From: Thiomicrorhabdus sp. zzn3
GTDB taxonomy: Bacteria; Pseudomonadota; Gammaproteobacteria; Thiomicrospirales; Thiomicrospiraceae
NCBI RefSeq assembly: GCF_029767755.1
Contig: NZ_JARUQS010000001.1
Location: forward strand, 372,001-436,000
Reading direction: 5' to 3'
Length of the DNA stretch: 64,000 bases
The position numbers were made by a program, and so were the translations under genes. The notes under the pieces are model-generated. The model had not been told where the DNA came from. It searched no databases and saw only the letters and a program-made list of their open reading frames with translations. Shown here piece by piece: positions 1-8,809 of this stretch; position 1 is the first letter of the stretch, and every line of letters starts with the position of its first letter.

Positions 1-2002
1 TTTTTTAATCGTTTCTACGCTCAGCAGCGGCTTTGTTACCACCTATTCATTTTGGTTCGGCAGTAAAGAGCAGATGGAAACATTTAAGCTGAACAAGCTT
101 GAACAGATCAATCAACGACTGGTGGAGCTGCAGGGAACACTTAACGACTTCAATCGGCGCGGAAATGAGCTGGCCATGATCCGCGAGGTATCGAGGCTGA
201 CCACAAATCGCGAGCTGGAACTGTTGGCGATTGTCGATGCGGACAGATGGGTTTACTACGCAACCCGTGCGGAGCTCCGGCAAAACCGCCTTCCGGAAAG
301 CTATACCCGATTTGCGAGTCTCAAGGGACAGCTCCATAACGCCGTGCAGGGCAAAGTTCACTACGAAGAGGATGTCCATAAGGTACATGGCGTTTTCCCT
401 TTGGAAGCACTCAAGGTGGGGGAAAACCGGGGAAGCAAACATTACTATCTTTATGCCATTTTCAGTCTTGAGCGAAGCTGGCAGCATATTCTTTATCATT
501 TTCAGCAGGAAATGATCAAAGCCGGTGTGTTTCATACGCTGTTTTTCTTTTTGGCTTTCAGTCTTCTCTATTGGGTCATTAAAGGTCGGATCAATAAGAT
601 CGTTTTCGGGGCACAGACCTTGGCTTCCGGCGACTATCGTCATCGCATCCGATTGCAAGGCGGTGACGAGTTTCAGCAGATTGGCTTAGCCATCGACAAC
701 ATGGCCGCCGCTTTGGAAAAACAGACTGACCAGCTGATTGAACTGGCTGAAAAAGACGCTTTGACCGGTTTGTATAACCGGTATAAGTTTTTTAAATTGG
801 TTGAAGATCAGATTGATCTCCATCCGGCGCAGCCATTTGCCATTTTTTTCATTGACCTGGATCGCTTTAAGGTGATTAACGACACTTTGGGGCACGATGT
901 GGGGGATAAGTACTTGAAAGTGGTTGGGCAGCGCCTGAAACGGGTGTTGAGTAAGGGGGATATGCTTTCACGTTTCGGCGGCGATGAGTTTTGTATTCTC
1001 TTTCATGATATTTTTCCGGTTACGAAAATGGAGCGGCTGGGCGAACAGATTCTTGAATTGTTAAGAGAGCCGGTTATGATTGGCGAGCAGTCGCTGTTCA
1101 GCGGCGCCAGTATCGGAGTGTCACTCTACCCTCAGGACGGACGTGATATTCACGAGTTAATCAAAACCGCCGATATCGCTATGTACCACACCAAGAACGG
1201 TGAAAAAAACAGTCTTCATTTTTATCATGAATTGTTCGACCCTAACGATCCGGGGCTGCTCGAAATGACGGCTCATATTAAGCAGGAGATTGAGCGTGGG
1301 CATGTGTTTGCGTTTTTTCAGCCTCAGATTGATACCCAGTCGGGAAATACCACCGGCTACGAAGCTTTGGCACGAATGAAAGCGAAAGACGGTGGATGGT
1401 TAAGTCCGGCTCAATTTATTCCGATTGTTGAGGAAAACGGCTGGATGATTCAATTTTCGGAAGTGATGTATCGCAATGCACTCAAAACGTATTGTCAGTG
1501 GGTTCGGCGGCAACAATCAGATGATGTGCCGACGCTGTCGCTTAATTTGTCAGCGATTCAGCTGGACCATCCGCGATTTCTGGAGAAGCTCGATGCGATT
1601 CTGCAACAGTTTCCGGAAATGTCTCGCCATATCGAGTTGGAGATTACCGAAGATATCCTCATCAACAATATTGAGGAAAAAATAGCGGTACTGAAAGCCC
1701 TTCGAATCAGAGGTATTCGCATTGCGCTGGATGATTTCGGAACCGGATATTCATCATTGAGTTATCTGAAAAAAATTCCTTTGGACCGGTTAAAAGTGGA
1801 CCAGTCATTTGTGCGCGATATCAATCAGGATATTAACAGTAATGCGATTGTTGAAACCATTATTGATATGGCTCATAACCTGGGGCTGGAGGTGATCTCC
1901 GAGGGGGTGGAAACCGAGGAGCAGCTCTCCTTTTTACAGGCACACAACTGCTATGCGGTACAGGGCTATCTGACGGGAAAACCCCAAGAACGGCTTCCTT
2001 AA
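1..2002 (+). CDS. Membrane GGDEF-EAL c-di-GMP signalling protein (5' end outside window)
   Basis: Probable sensor and turnover enzyme for cyclic di-GMP. The frame is open from base 2 and encodes hydrophobic residues before the first internal ATG at 74, so the true start lies left of the window. Counting from that ATG there is a periplasmic sensor-like region (1-148), a transmembrane segment (about 149-170), HAMP (170-220), a GGDEF domain with RFGGDEF at 300-306, and an EAL domain with EAL at 430-432 and DDFGTG at 553. A second GGDEF string near residue 196 lies in the HAMP segment and is not catalytic. The RxxD inhibitory site before GGDEF is degenerate (SKGD). Both active-site signatures look intact, so net activity cannot be predicted. 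Confidence 0.9.
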   Translation, partial: FLIVSTLSSGFVTTYSFWFGSKEQMETFKLNKLEQINQRLVELQGTLNDFNRRGNELAMIREVSRLTTNRELELLAIVDADRWVYYATRAELRQNRLPESYTRFASLKGQLHNAVQGKVHYEEDVHKVHGVFPLEALKVGENRGSKHYYLYAIFSLERSWQHILYHFQQEMIKAGVFHTLFFFLAFSLLYWVIKGRINKIVFGAQTLASGDYRHRIRLQGGDEFQQIGLAIDNMAAALEKQTDQLIELAEKDALTGLYNRYKFFKLVEDQIDLHPAQPFAIFFIDLDRFKVINDTLGHDVGDKYLKVVGQRLKRVLSKGDMLSRFGGDEFCILFHDIFPVTKMERLGEQILELLREPVMIGEQSLFSGASIGVSLYPQDGRDIHELIKTADIAMYHTKNGEKNSLHFYHELFDPNDPGLLEMTAHIKQEIERGHVFAFFQPQIDTQSGNTTGYEALARMKAKDGGWLSPAQFIPIVEENGWMIQFSEVMYRNALKTYCQWVRRQQSDDVPTLSLNLSAIQLDHPRFLEKLDAILQQFPEMSRHIELEITEDILINNIEEKIAVLKALRIRGIRIALDDFGTGYSSLSYLKKIPLDRLKVDQSFVRDINQDINSNAIVETIIDMAHNLGLEVISEGVETEEQLSFLQAHNCYAVQGYLTGKPQERLP

Positions 2003-2059
2003 AAGACACCACATAGATGTGTCGAGAAGAGGTGGAGGGGATTCGTGCTTTGTTTGGAT

Positions 2060-2515
2060 TCAGAATCCGATTTTATGCACGGTCGGTTCGATGCCTTGGG
2101 CTTTGTACGCTTTGTAGCGTTCGCGTCCCATTTGCACCAAATAGTCGGTTTGATCCAAGATTTCGATAGTCCGTTGGTAGTGCTGGAACTGCTGCGGAAA
2201 TTTCGGGTGCAGGTTCACCAACACGTCTCGGCACGGTTTGGCGATGGTTTCGCCATAGAGCTGGATCGGTGCCGGAAACTCATTCATCACACTGTGCACG
2301 ATAAAACTCTGCGGGGTGTAATCCCACAGAGTCAGGTCGTAGCGTTGCGCTTCCTGTTCGTTTTCAAAACGCACGTCACAACGCCGATGTTCTTGCTGAA
2401 TTTTATTGAGCAGTTTGCTCAGAAAGCGTGAACGCTTTTCCGGCTCGGTACTGTTGAGCACATAAAACAGCACGTCTTGAGACGATTGGGAAGCAGAGGT
2501 CGAAGCATCCGTCAT
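2060..2515 (-). CDS. holC: DNA polymerase III chi subunit HolC
   Basis: Clamp-loader accessory subunit that links the polymerase III holoenzyme to single-strand binding protein. The 151-residue protein has the family pattern: an N-terminal VLFYVL strand, a cysteine in RRCDVRF, LTLWDYTPQSFIVHS in the middle, and a C-terminal FQHYQRTIEIL helix. It lies 41 bp downstream of pepA on the same strand, the usual pepA-holC order in gammaproteobacteria, so the two are probably cotranscribed. In E. coli valS follows directly; here valS is 52 kb away. The first 13 residues are polar and a slightly later start is possible. Confidence 0.88.
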   Translation of the reverse strand: MTDASTSASQSSQDVLFYVLNSTEPEKRSRFLSKLLNKIQQEHRRCDVRFENEQEAQRYDLTLWDYTPQSFIVHSVMNEFPAPIQLYGETIAKPCRDVLVNLHPKFPQQFQHYQRTIEILDQTDYLVQMGRERYKAYKAQGIEPTVHKIGF

Positions 2516-2556
2516 GATTAAACGTTCCTAGCAAACACACTCAAATTCGGTTTTGA

Positions 2557-4047
2557 TCAGGCCTGGTTCAACAGGAATTCGACCACCGCAGGCACTGGAC
2601 GCCCGGTGGCGCCTTTCTTGTCGCCACTGACCCAGGCTGTGCCGGCGATATCCAAGTGAGCCCAGGAAACGTCTTGGGTAAAACGTGCCAGGAACTGTCC
2701 GGCGGTAATGGTTCCGGCAGAGCGACCGCCGATGTTGGCCATATCCGCAAAGTTGGATTTAAGCTGTTCGTCCCACTCTTCGCCTAAAGGCAGTTGCCAG
2801 AAGCGGTCATAGGTTTCCTGACCCGCCTTAAACAAGGCATCCGCCAACTCCTGGTCGTTGGCCATCAGTCCGGAAACGTGGTGCCCCAAAGCAATGATGC
2901 AGGCACCGGTCAGGGTGGCCATGTCGATGACTTTGCTTGGTTTATAAGTCTGCTGGGCATAGGTCAGGGCGTCACACAGAATCAAGCGGCCTTCGGCATC
3001 GGTGTTGAGGATTTCGATGGTTTGCCCGGATAGAGACGTGACCACATCTCCGGGTTTGATCGCGTTGCCGGACGGCATGTTTTCCGTTGATGGAATCACG
3101 CCGACCACATTGATGTTAGGCTTGAGTTCGCCCAGCGCCTTAAACACCCCAAGTACGGTGGCCGCACCGCCCATGTCGTATTTCATTTCGTCCATGGCTG
3201 CGCCCGGTTTTAAGGAGATCCCGCCGGTATCAAAGGTGACCCCTTTCCCCACCAGGGCAATCGGTGCCTCCTCTCCCGCGCCTTTATAGGAAAGGCAGAT
3301 CATTTTCGGCGGGGTATTGGTGCCTTGGGCGACCGCCATAAAAGAGCCCATGCCCATGCGAATCATTTCGTCGCGGTCCAGAATGTGGGTTTCAAAACCG
3401 TAGGTCTTGCCCAGCTCTTCGGCCGTTTCTGCCAAATAGCTTGGCGTACAGAAGTTGCTCGGCATATTCGCCAAGTCTTGGGTCAGCGCCATGCCCAACG
3501 CGGTGGCCTGGCCTTGAGTCAGAGCGGCCTCATTGTCGGCGTTGTCTTCACAGGCCAAGGCCATGGCATTCAATTTAGGGTCTTTAGGGTGGTGTTCGCC
3601 GCGGCTTTCATGGGCGTAGTCGTAAAAACTCTGCTGGAAAATTTGTGCGTTCTGGCGCACCGACCAGGCCTGTTGAGATTCATGCGCTGTCGGTTGTACC
3701 AGTACCAAGGCGTTCAGGACGTTTTCGGCACCGCTGTTTTCAATGGCGGTGGCCGCGGCACGCACAGCAGTCAAGTAGGTCTTAACACTCAAATCATCGG
3801 CTTTGCCCAAGCCAACCAAGAGCGTGCGTTTAGGATTCTGTCCTGCGCCGGACATCAGCATCAGGGTTTTGCCAGGCTTGCCATCAAAGTCGCCGCTTGT
3901 GTTTAACTCTGCAACTTGTTCCGCCAACGCCGATGCGCCATCGAGCGCGTGGCAGTTTTCCGCCAGTTGGCCGTCGGCAAAAACCGGCAGGATTAGGGTG
4001 TCGAAATCGCGGGTTTGGGTGTGAAAACTAAAAGCAATGCGTTTCAT
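2557..4047 (-). CDS. pepA: Leucyl aminopeptidase PepA (M17 family)
   Basis: Cytosolic metallo-aminopeptidase that removes N-terminal residues from peptides. In E. coli it also binds DNA as a XerCD accessory factor. The 496-residue length is normal. The M17 signature NTDAEGRL is at 348-355, with metal-binding Lys and Asp in VGKGVTFDTGGISLKPG upstream. The last three codons, CAG GCC TGA, are a copy of the iterated octamer CAGGCCTG, which therefore overlaps the stop. A second copy lies inside the gene at 3665. AAGGAAGG lies about 10 nt before the ATG. It is divergent from lptF and precedes holC. Confidence 0.97.
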   Translation of the reverse strand: MKRIAFSFHTQTRDFDTLILPVFADGQLAENCHALDGASALAEQVAELNTSGDFDGKPGKTLMLMSGAGQNPKRTLLVGLGKADDLSVKTYLTAVRAAATAIENSGAENVLNALVLVQPTAHESQQAWSVRQNAQIFQQSFYDYAHESRGEHHPKDPKLNAMALACEDNADNEAALTQGQATALGMALTQDLANMPSNFCTPSYLAETAEELGKTYGFETHILDRDEMIRMGMGSFMAVAQGTNTPPKMICLSYKGAGEEAPIALVGKGVTFDTGGISLKPGAAMDEMKYDMGGAATVLGVFKALGELKPNINVVGVIPSTENMPSGNAIKPGDVVTSLSGQTIEILNTDAEGRLILCDALTYAQQTYKPSKVIDMATLTGACIIALGHHVSGLMANDQELADALFKAGQETYDRFWQLPLGEEWDEQLKSNFADMANIGGRSAGTITAGQFLARFTQDVSWAHLDIAGTAWVSGDKKGATGRPVPAVVEFLLNQA

Positions 4048-4339
4048 GTTGATTGAGCCTTCCTTTATTCATGATGTTGGAGGACAGAAATTATCTGTTT
4101 TCGCAGGCAAAACACGCATCAATGCGTGAATTAAAACTTTGCCGGTGCGGTTTTTGTATAATGCAAAGCAAAGGCCGTTTTCGACGATAAGCTGAGTTCA
4201 AACTCGGCAGGCCTGCTTGGCATTTTGAGTCTTTGAAAGTGATCTCCAGCGGTATCGGTGTGCTACATCGATTGACGCCGCAACCTCGGCTGGGGAAAAT
4301 GCCATTAATCTTATCATTTTACTGTTTCAGGGGACGGTT
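4048..4339. promoter_or_regulatory. Divergent pepA / lptF intergenic region
   Basis: This 292-bp gap between divergent pepA and lptF must hold both promoters. A perfect TATAAT lies at 4157-4162 facing lptF, but I find no good -35 box at 16-18 bp, so it may need an activator. One copy of the iterated octamer is at 4208-4215. No small reading frame with a convincing ribosome site is visible. In E. coli PepA regulates DNA sites including its own locus, which makes this a possible autoregulatory region; that is inference only. Confidence 0.4.
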
Positions 4340-5440
4340 TTGCGAATTCTCGACCGATATTTATTAAAAGAGTTGGTTGCGACCTTTTTGGCCGTCCTTG
4401 CCGTACTGTTGCTGATCACCTTTGGAACCGAAACTACGAAGCTGCTGGCGTTGGCGGTGGAAGGCAAGTTGCCCTCTTCGGTGGTGTTTCAGGTATTGAT
4501 GCTGAAAATTCCGCCTGCGCTGGAAGTGATTCTGCCGTTGGTGGCACTGTTAAGCGTGATGCTGGCGGTGGGGCGACTCTATCAGGATCACGAAATGGTG
4601 GTAATGAACAGTTGCGGCATCTCCCCGCGCTATTTCCAGAAAATCGTGTTTTGGTTTCTGTTGCCGATTGTGCTGCTCACCGCTGCCATCACCCTGTATG
4701 TGACGCCGTTGAGCTATGAAAAAGAGACCGATCTGATTCTTGAGGCGCAGACCAGTGCGCCGTTTGCCGGACTGGTTTCCGGTAAGTTCAATGAACTGCC
4801 GAACGGCAAGGGCGTGCTCTATGCACGGCAAATCGATGCCAACGGTCAGATGCTGGATGTCTGGATTCAGCTACAAGACAAAGAACGTGACTTGGTTCTG
4901 ACGGCACCTTTAGGACGTTTTGAGTGGATTGACGAGCGTCTGGCGTTGGTGTTGTTAAACGGCAAAAGTTATGACGGTTTGCATCAGGTTCAGGAAAATT
5001 TGACCGTGCAGCACTTTGAACGTTTTGAAGGCTATCTGCCGGAAATTGAGGCGGTGACCAAGCACAAAGCCAAGGGCATGTGGGCACCAACCGAGGTGCT
5101 GCTGGCGTCGGACAAGCTGGAAGACCAGGCTTTGCTGCAATGGCGCTTTGTGGTGCCGTTCAGTGTGTTGGTGTTGGGATTGTTGGGCTTAAAACTCAGC
5201 AAAACCGGCCCAAGGGAGGGGCGTTTTGCCAAGCTTTTTATCGCGATCGTGTTGTATGTCGTCTATAACCAGTTGTTGATTACCGCCCGTGACGGGGTCA
5301 GTGATGGTGGCATACCGTTGGTGATCGGAGTCTGGCCGATTCCGCTACTGTTCCTGTGGTATGCCTTGTCCTTGAGCCGTGTCAGAGACACTCTGCGCAA
5401 ATGGATGCCGCAAAAAGCGAAAACGGAGGCGACATCATGA
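4340..5440 (+). CDS. lptF: LPS export ABC permease LptF
   Basis: Inner-membrane subunit of the LptB2FG transporter that extracts lipopolysaccharide and passes it to LptC. The 366 residues show the YjgP/YjgQ layout: N-terminal helices, a periplasmic beta-jellyroll middle (about 130-265) and C-terminal helices. The N-terminus RILDRYLLKELVATF is typical. The start is TTG at 4340, supported by AGGGGA 7 nt upstream. The stop overlaps the lptG start (ATGA), so the pair is translationally coupled. Its partners lptB, lptA and lptC are at 23.7-25.6 kb. Confidence 0.95.
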   Translation: MRILDRYLLKELVATFLAVLAVLLLITFGTETTKLLALAVEGKLPSSVVFQVLMLKIPPALEVILPLVALLSVMLAVGRLYQDHEMVVMNSCGISPRYFQKIVFWFLLPIVLLTAAITLYVTPLSYEKETDLILEAQTSAPFAGLVSGKFNELPNGKGVLYARQIDANGQMLDVWIQLQDKERDLVLTAPLGRFEWIDERLALVLLNGKSYDGLHQVQENLTVQHFERFEGYLPEIEAVTKHKAKGMWAPTEVLLASDKLEDQALLQWRFVVPFSVLVLGLLGLKLSKTGPREGRFAKLFIAIVLYVVYNQLLITARDGVSDGGIPLVIGVWPIPLLFLWYALSLSRVRDTLRKWMPQKAKTEATS

Positions 5441-6567
5441 ATCGCACTGAACGCTATCTGGGGCAAGTGGTACTGACGCATACGCTGTTGGTGCTGTTGG
5501 TGTTATTGGTCATTCTCGGGTTTTCCGAGTTTATGATTCAGCTTGGCAAATTGACCGAACAATATACCTTGGCGAAAGGGGCGTTATACACGGTGCTGAA
5601 ACTGCCGGTGTATGCCTATGAAATTTTTCCGGTGGCTTTGCTGATCGGTGCCTTGATGGGGCTGGGAGCGTTGGCGAACCACTCCGAGCTGACGATTTTG
5701 CGCGTGACCGGCTGGTCGATTGGACGCATTCTCTGGGGGGTGATGAAAACGGCGCTGTTGATGTGGTTGTTGGTGGCGTTAATGGGCGAGTTTGTCGCCC
5801 CGAGCAGTGAAACCTATGCCAAAACCCTGCGCAGTGAAGCCTTGCAAAAGGGCTTTTCCGTAGGCAGTGGCAGCGGATTTTGGATTAAGGATCCCAACCG
5901 TTATATTCATGTCGGCCAGGTAGTATCCAGCAGCGAGCTGCGCAAGGTAACCATCTACACCCAAAGCAACGGTGAAATCGAAACGGTGGTGTTGGCGAAT
6001 AAGGCGGTTTATGAAGCGGGGCAGTGGTTGCTCAAGGGGGTTCGCCAGCAGGAGTTGAGTTTTACCTCTTATTCTCAGCAGGACGTAGCGCATGATGAAG
6101 CCAATGTTCCGCAAGCTGCGTTGGCCGTTCCCGTATTGGACTGGAAGCTGCAAAGGTTGGCGACCGGTCAAGTTGACTTTCCGTTACAGCCGCAAGTGCT
6201 GGAAAGCCTGAATATTGAAACCCGTTATATGAGTTTGGCGGATTTGTACGCCTATATCGATTTCTTAAAAGCCAATGAGCTGGATGCCGAAGAGTATCAG
6301 CTCGCTTTCTGGCGCAAACTGGCGATGCCGCTGGTGGTGATCAGTATGATGGCGTTGGTGTTTCCGCTGATTTTCGGCTCGCAGCGTCAAGTGAGTATGG
6401 GGCAGCGGGTGTTTGTCGGCATTCTTATCGGCATGGGCTTTCATCTGCTCAATCAGATGTTCGGTAATCTCAGTGTGGTTTACCATCTGCCTGCAGTGAT
6501 CGGGGCGTTTGTGCCGGCGATGGTGATGCTGGTGATTTCGGTTTTCTGGCTGCAACGGGTGCGTTAA
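5437..6567 (+). CDS. lptG: LPS export ABC permease LptG
   Basis: Second permease of the LptB2FG lipopolysaccharide extractor. The 376 residues begin MNRTERYLGQ, with N-terminal helices, a periplasmic domain (about 125-270) and C-terminal helices. I chose ATG 5437, which overlaps the lptF stop by 4 nt and has GGAGG 7 nt before it, over an in-frame upstream start at 5356 that would lie wholly inside lptF. The gene ends before a short convergent gap with rlmJ containing an octamer copy at 6614. Confidence 0.95.
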   Translation: MNRTERYLGQVVLTHTLLVLLVLLVILGFSEFMIQLGKLTEQYTLAKGALYTVLKLPVYAYEIFPVALLIGALMGLGALANHSELTILRVTGWSIGRILWGVMKTALLMWLLVALMGEFVAPSSETYAKTLRSEALQKGFSVGSGSGFWIKDPNRYIHVGQVVSSSELRKVTIYTQSNGEIETVVLANKAVYEAGQWLLKGVRQQELSFTSYSQQDVAHDEANVPQAALAVPVLDWKLQRLATGQVDFPLQPQVLESLNIETRYMSLADLYAYIDFLKANELDAEEYQLAFWRKLAMPLVVISMMALVFPLIFGSQRQVSMGQRVFVGILIGMGFHLLNQMFGNLSVVYHLPAVIGAFVPAMVMLVISVFWLQRVR

Positions 6568-6648
6568 TCCTGCTCAAGCCTGTCATTTGCATCGGATTGC
6601 AGATCAATCTGAGCAGGCCTGTTCCGTGTGAGTGAAACTTTTGGCTTC

Positions 6649-7515
6649 TTACTCTTCCACAAGCTGTTGCAGCTGATAAACGCCTTGCTTGCCCGCTAAA
6701 GTTTCCGCCAAATAGGGCAACGCACTTTCCATCTCGTTCCATAGTGTCCATGGCGGGTTCACCATGATCATGCCGCTTGAGGTCATACCGCGACCGCTAT
6801 GATCGGCTTCCAGACCGAGTTCAAATACTTGAATATTGCGGATGCCGCTGGCTTGAACGGCGTTGAGCAGGCTGTCGATCTGACCGCGTTGCACCATCGG
6901 ATACCAGATGGCGTAGGTGCCTGTGGCAAAGCGTTTATGACACTGTTTCAGGGTTTCAACCACGCGCTGGAACTCGTTGTCTTTGCCGGTTTTGACTTCG
7001 TACGGCGGGTCAATCAGTATCAAACCGCGACGCTCTTTGGGCGGCATGGCGGCAATCGCTTTTTGAAAACCGTCCTGGTTAAACATTGTAATGCGGCGGT
7101 CGCCTTTAAAATTGTCTACCAGGGTTTGGTATTCGCGTGGATGCAGTTCACACAGTGTCAAACGGTCGTGTTCACGTAACGTATGCGCCGCAAACCACGG
7201 CGAACCGGGATAGTGGGTTAAGCGCTTTGAATCTTGGCTGCATTCGAGCTGAAAGCGCTTGACCGTCTGTACATAGTTTTCCACGATTTCCGGCAGGCCT
7301 GTTCGGTTCCATAAGGGGCCAATGCCGTTTTCGAATTCACGGTTTTTTTGTGCTTCGCCAGTGGCGAGTTCAAAGCCGCCCGCTCCGGAATGGGTATCGA
7401 AATAAAGAAACGGTTTCGGTTTTTGTGTGAGGTAGTTCAAGCAGTGCAACAGAATGCTGTGTTTGAGTACATCGGCAAAATTGCCGGCATGGAATGAGTG
7501 CAGATAGCTAAGCAT
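6649..7515 (-). CDS. rlmJ: 23S rRNA (adenine2030-N6)-methyltransferase RlmJ
   Basis: SAM-dependent methyltransferase that modifies A2030 of 23S rRNA (E. coli YhiR family). The 288-residue protein starts MLSYLHSFHAGNFADV, a near-invariant family N-terminus. It also has YFDTHSGAGG (SAM binding) and the catalytic motif DPPYE, with NPPW near the end. ATG 7515 was preferred over an upstream in-frame start because GGAGG lies just before it and the family begins here. An octamer copy sits in the coding region at 7294. Convergent with lptG. Confidence 0.94.
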   Translation of the reverse strand: MLSYLHSFHAGNFADVLKHSILLHCLNYLTQKPKPFLYFDTHSGAGGFELATGEAQKNREFENGIGPLWNRTGLPEIVENYVQTVKRFQLECSQDSKRLTHYPGSPWFAAHTLREHDRLTLCELHPREYQTLVDNFKGDRRITMFNQDGFQKAIAAMPPKERRGLILIDPPYEVKTGKDNEFQRVVETLKQCHKRFATGTYAIWYPMVQRGQIDSLLNAVQASGIRNIQVFELGLEADHSGRGMTSSGMIMVNPPWTLWNEMESALPYLAETLAGKQGVYQLQQLVEE

Positions 7516-7896
7516 GGTCACGGCCTCCGGCCGCAAGAAGCAAAAAACGGATTATAGCCTGTTTAGCAAAATATAAGCAAAAATGTGCATTTGCTCTCTT
7601 TTGACTTTGGCAAAAAAGAGGTTCAAAATCAAAAGGGTATCAGAGAAGATAGCCGTATTTATTTGGGCTGAGTAGTATACTTGTTCTAATGCGGTCAAGG
7701 ATCGGGTCGTAAGGTTTGTTGATTTCTGTACCTGATTACAGCGTCCGCTTAATTCGGTTCAAGAGCCGTTTTCTTGAAGGTCGGTAAGTATCGAAGCCCT
7801 TCTCTTTCGATGAAGTCGTCTCTGATTTGACTTTTTAGATTGGAGTTAACCTCCTCTATAAAAAGTTTGGTTGCAAACACAGAAAGGGGGCAAATT
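7516..7896. other. 381-bp gap upstream of the repeat protein gene
   Basis: Divergent spacer between rlmJ and the Spy/CpxP-like gene. Two small inverted repeats stand out: TTCAAGA/TCTTGAA at 7758-7778 with a 7-nt loop, and ATCGAA/TTCGAT at 7790-7811. Together they could form a structured 5' leader or an operator pair. A TATACT hexamer at 7676-7681 is a possible -10 but lacks a clear -35. I see no convincing small gene. The length of the leader suggests regulated expression of the downstream stress-type protein. Confidence 0.35.
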
Positions 7897-8493
7897 ATGA
7901 ATCAGTCAATCAAATCCTTGCTGCTGACATCGATTATTGGGTTTTCCACGTTTTCTTACGCCATGGCGGATGATTTTGAAAGACCTTATCACCATGGCAT
8001 GATGGGGGGAGCGCCACCTATGGGCACTCCCTCTCAGGGCTACGGGCCGTGTTACGGGTATGGACCGGGCTATGGCATGATGTATGGTTATGGTGTGGGA
8101 CCAGGATACGGCATGATGCAGGGCTACGGTATGGGGCCGGGGTACGGCATGATGTACGGCTACGGCATGGGCCCTGGTTATGGGATGATGTATGGTGGTC
8201 CGGGTATGTTGAATTTCAATGATTCCCAGATCAAACAGATGGACCAAATCCGTAATCGCCACTTCAAAAAACAAGAACCCTTAATGCGTGAAATCTGGCA
8301 AGAACGTAACCGACTGCAAAGGCTGCTGAACTCCGAACGACGTGACAGCAAAGCGATAGATCGTGCCTACGATAAAGTCAGGGATCTTGAGCGCAAAGCA
8401 TTTAAGGAGCGTATGCAAATGCAAAATGAAATGGAGGGTATTCTTACCAAAGAGCAAAGAGAAGCATTACGCCGCGGTTACCCGGGAGAGTGA
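7897..8493 (+). CDS. Periplasmic Spy/CpxP/ZraP-like protein with Met/Gly/Tyr repeats
   Basis: Probable exported chaperone or metal-responsive protein of 198 residues. A signal peptide (1-24) ends at AMA before DDFERP. A His/Met stretch (HHGMMGG) follows, then four 12-residue repeats (about 56-103) built on GPGYGMM. The C-terminal part (about 105-198) is helical and charged, ending LTKEQREALR, which resembles the LTxxQ motif of Spy/CpxP/ZraP. ATG 7897 was chosen because AGGGGG lies 7 nt upstream and the signal peptide begins there; an in-frame start at 7840 would add 19 residues. Role in metal or envelope stress is inference. Confidence 0.75.
   Translation: MNQSIKSLLLTSIIGFSTFSYAMADDFERPYHHGMMGGAPPMGTPSQGYGPCYGYGPGYGMMYGYGVGPGYGMMQGYGMGPGYGMMYGYGMGPGYGMMYGGPGMLNFNDSQIKQMDQIRNRHFKKQEPLMREIWQERNRLQRLLNSERRDSKAIDRAYDKVRDLERKAFKERMQMQNEMEGILTKEQREALRRGYPGE
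8062..8199 (+). repeat. Four 36-bp in-frame tandem repeats
   Basis: Four diverged copies of a 36-nt unit encode GPGYGMM-Y/Q-GYG-V/M. Copies start at 8062, 8098, 8134 and 8170; the last ends early in GGPG. Third-position differences between copies mean the protein repeat, not the DNA, is being kept. Confidence 0.85.
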
Positions 8494-8522
8494 TGGGGTA
8501 AAATCAATAAACTTGAATAATA

Positions 8523-8572
8523 AAAAAGCCAGGTCTTAATTCCACAATGGTGGATTAAGTACCTGGCTTTTT
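8523..8572. terminator. Bidirectional terminator between repeat protein gene and tRNA-Asn
   Basis: Long hairpin with arms built on AAGCCAGGT and ACCTGGCTT, an inner TTAAT/ATTAA-like extension, and A and T runs on both flanks. It can stop transcription from the upstream protein gene and from the minus-strand tRNA. Confidence 0.85.
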
Positions 8573-8577
8573 GAATT

Positions 8578-8653
8578 TGGCTCCCGATGCTGGACTCGAA
8601 CCAGCGACATACGGATTAACAGTCCGGTGTTCTACCAACTGAACTAATCGGGA
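8578..8653 (-). tRNA. tRNA-Asn (GTT)
   Basis: A 76-nt cloverleaf read on the minus strand: acceptor TCCCGAT pairing with ATCGGGA, D-loop AGTTGGTAGA, anticodon GTT in loop CTGTTAA, T-arm GGTTCGAGTCC, discriminator G and an encoded CCA. It closely resembles E. coli tRNA-Asn. Confidence 0.97.
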
Positions 8654-8686
8654 TTGGTAACCAAGCTCGTCGCTTGATGAGTGCGT

Positions 8687-8714
8687 ATTATAGGGAAAAT
8701 TTTAGGGTGCGCAA
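8687..8714 (-). promoter_or_regulatory. Sigma-70 promoter of tRNA-Asn
   Basis: On the minus strand, TTGCGC and a perfect TATAAT are separated by 16 bp. The -10 lies about 33 bp upstream of the mature 5' end. Confidence 0.65.
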
Positions 8715-8809
8715 CCCTTTTTTTGAAAAAGTTTTCATTTTTATGACGCTTCTTTTAAACGGTATTGAAAATGCAAACGTTTTCTCTATTTTTGAGCAGG
8801 CCTGGTGTT

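Noticed and set aside
196-200. GGDEF string near residue 196 (from ATG 74) of the first c-di-GMP protein, bases about 659-673
   Set aside because: It lies in the HAMP segment; the catalytic copy is RFGGDEF about 100 residues later. Coordinates in this entry are residues.
3325-3906. 193-codon frame antisense to pepA
   Set aside because: Shadow of the PepA frame; no start signal.
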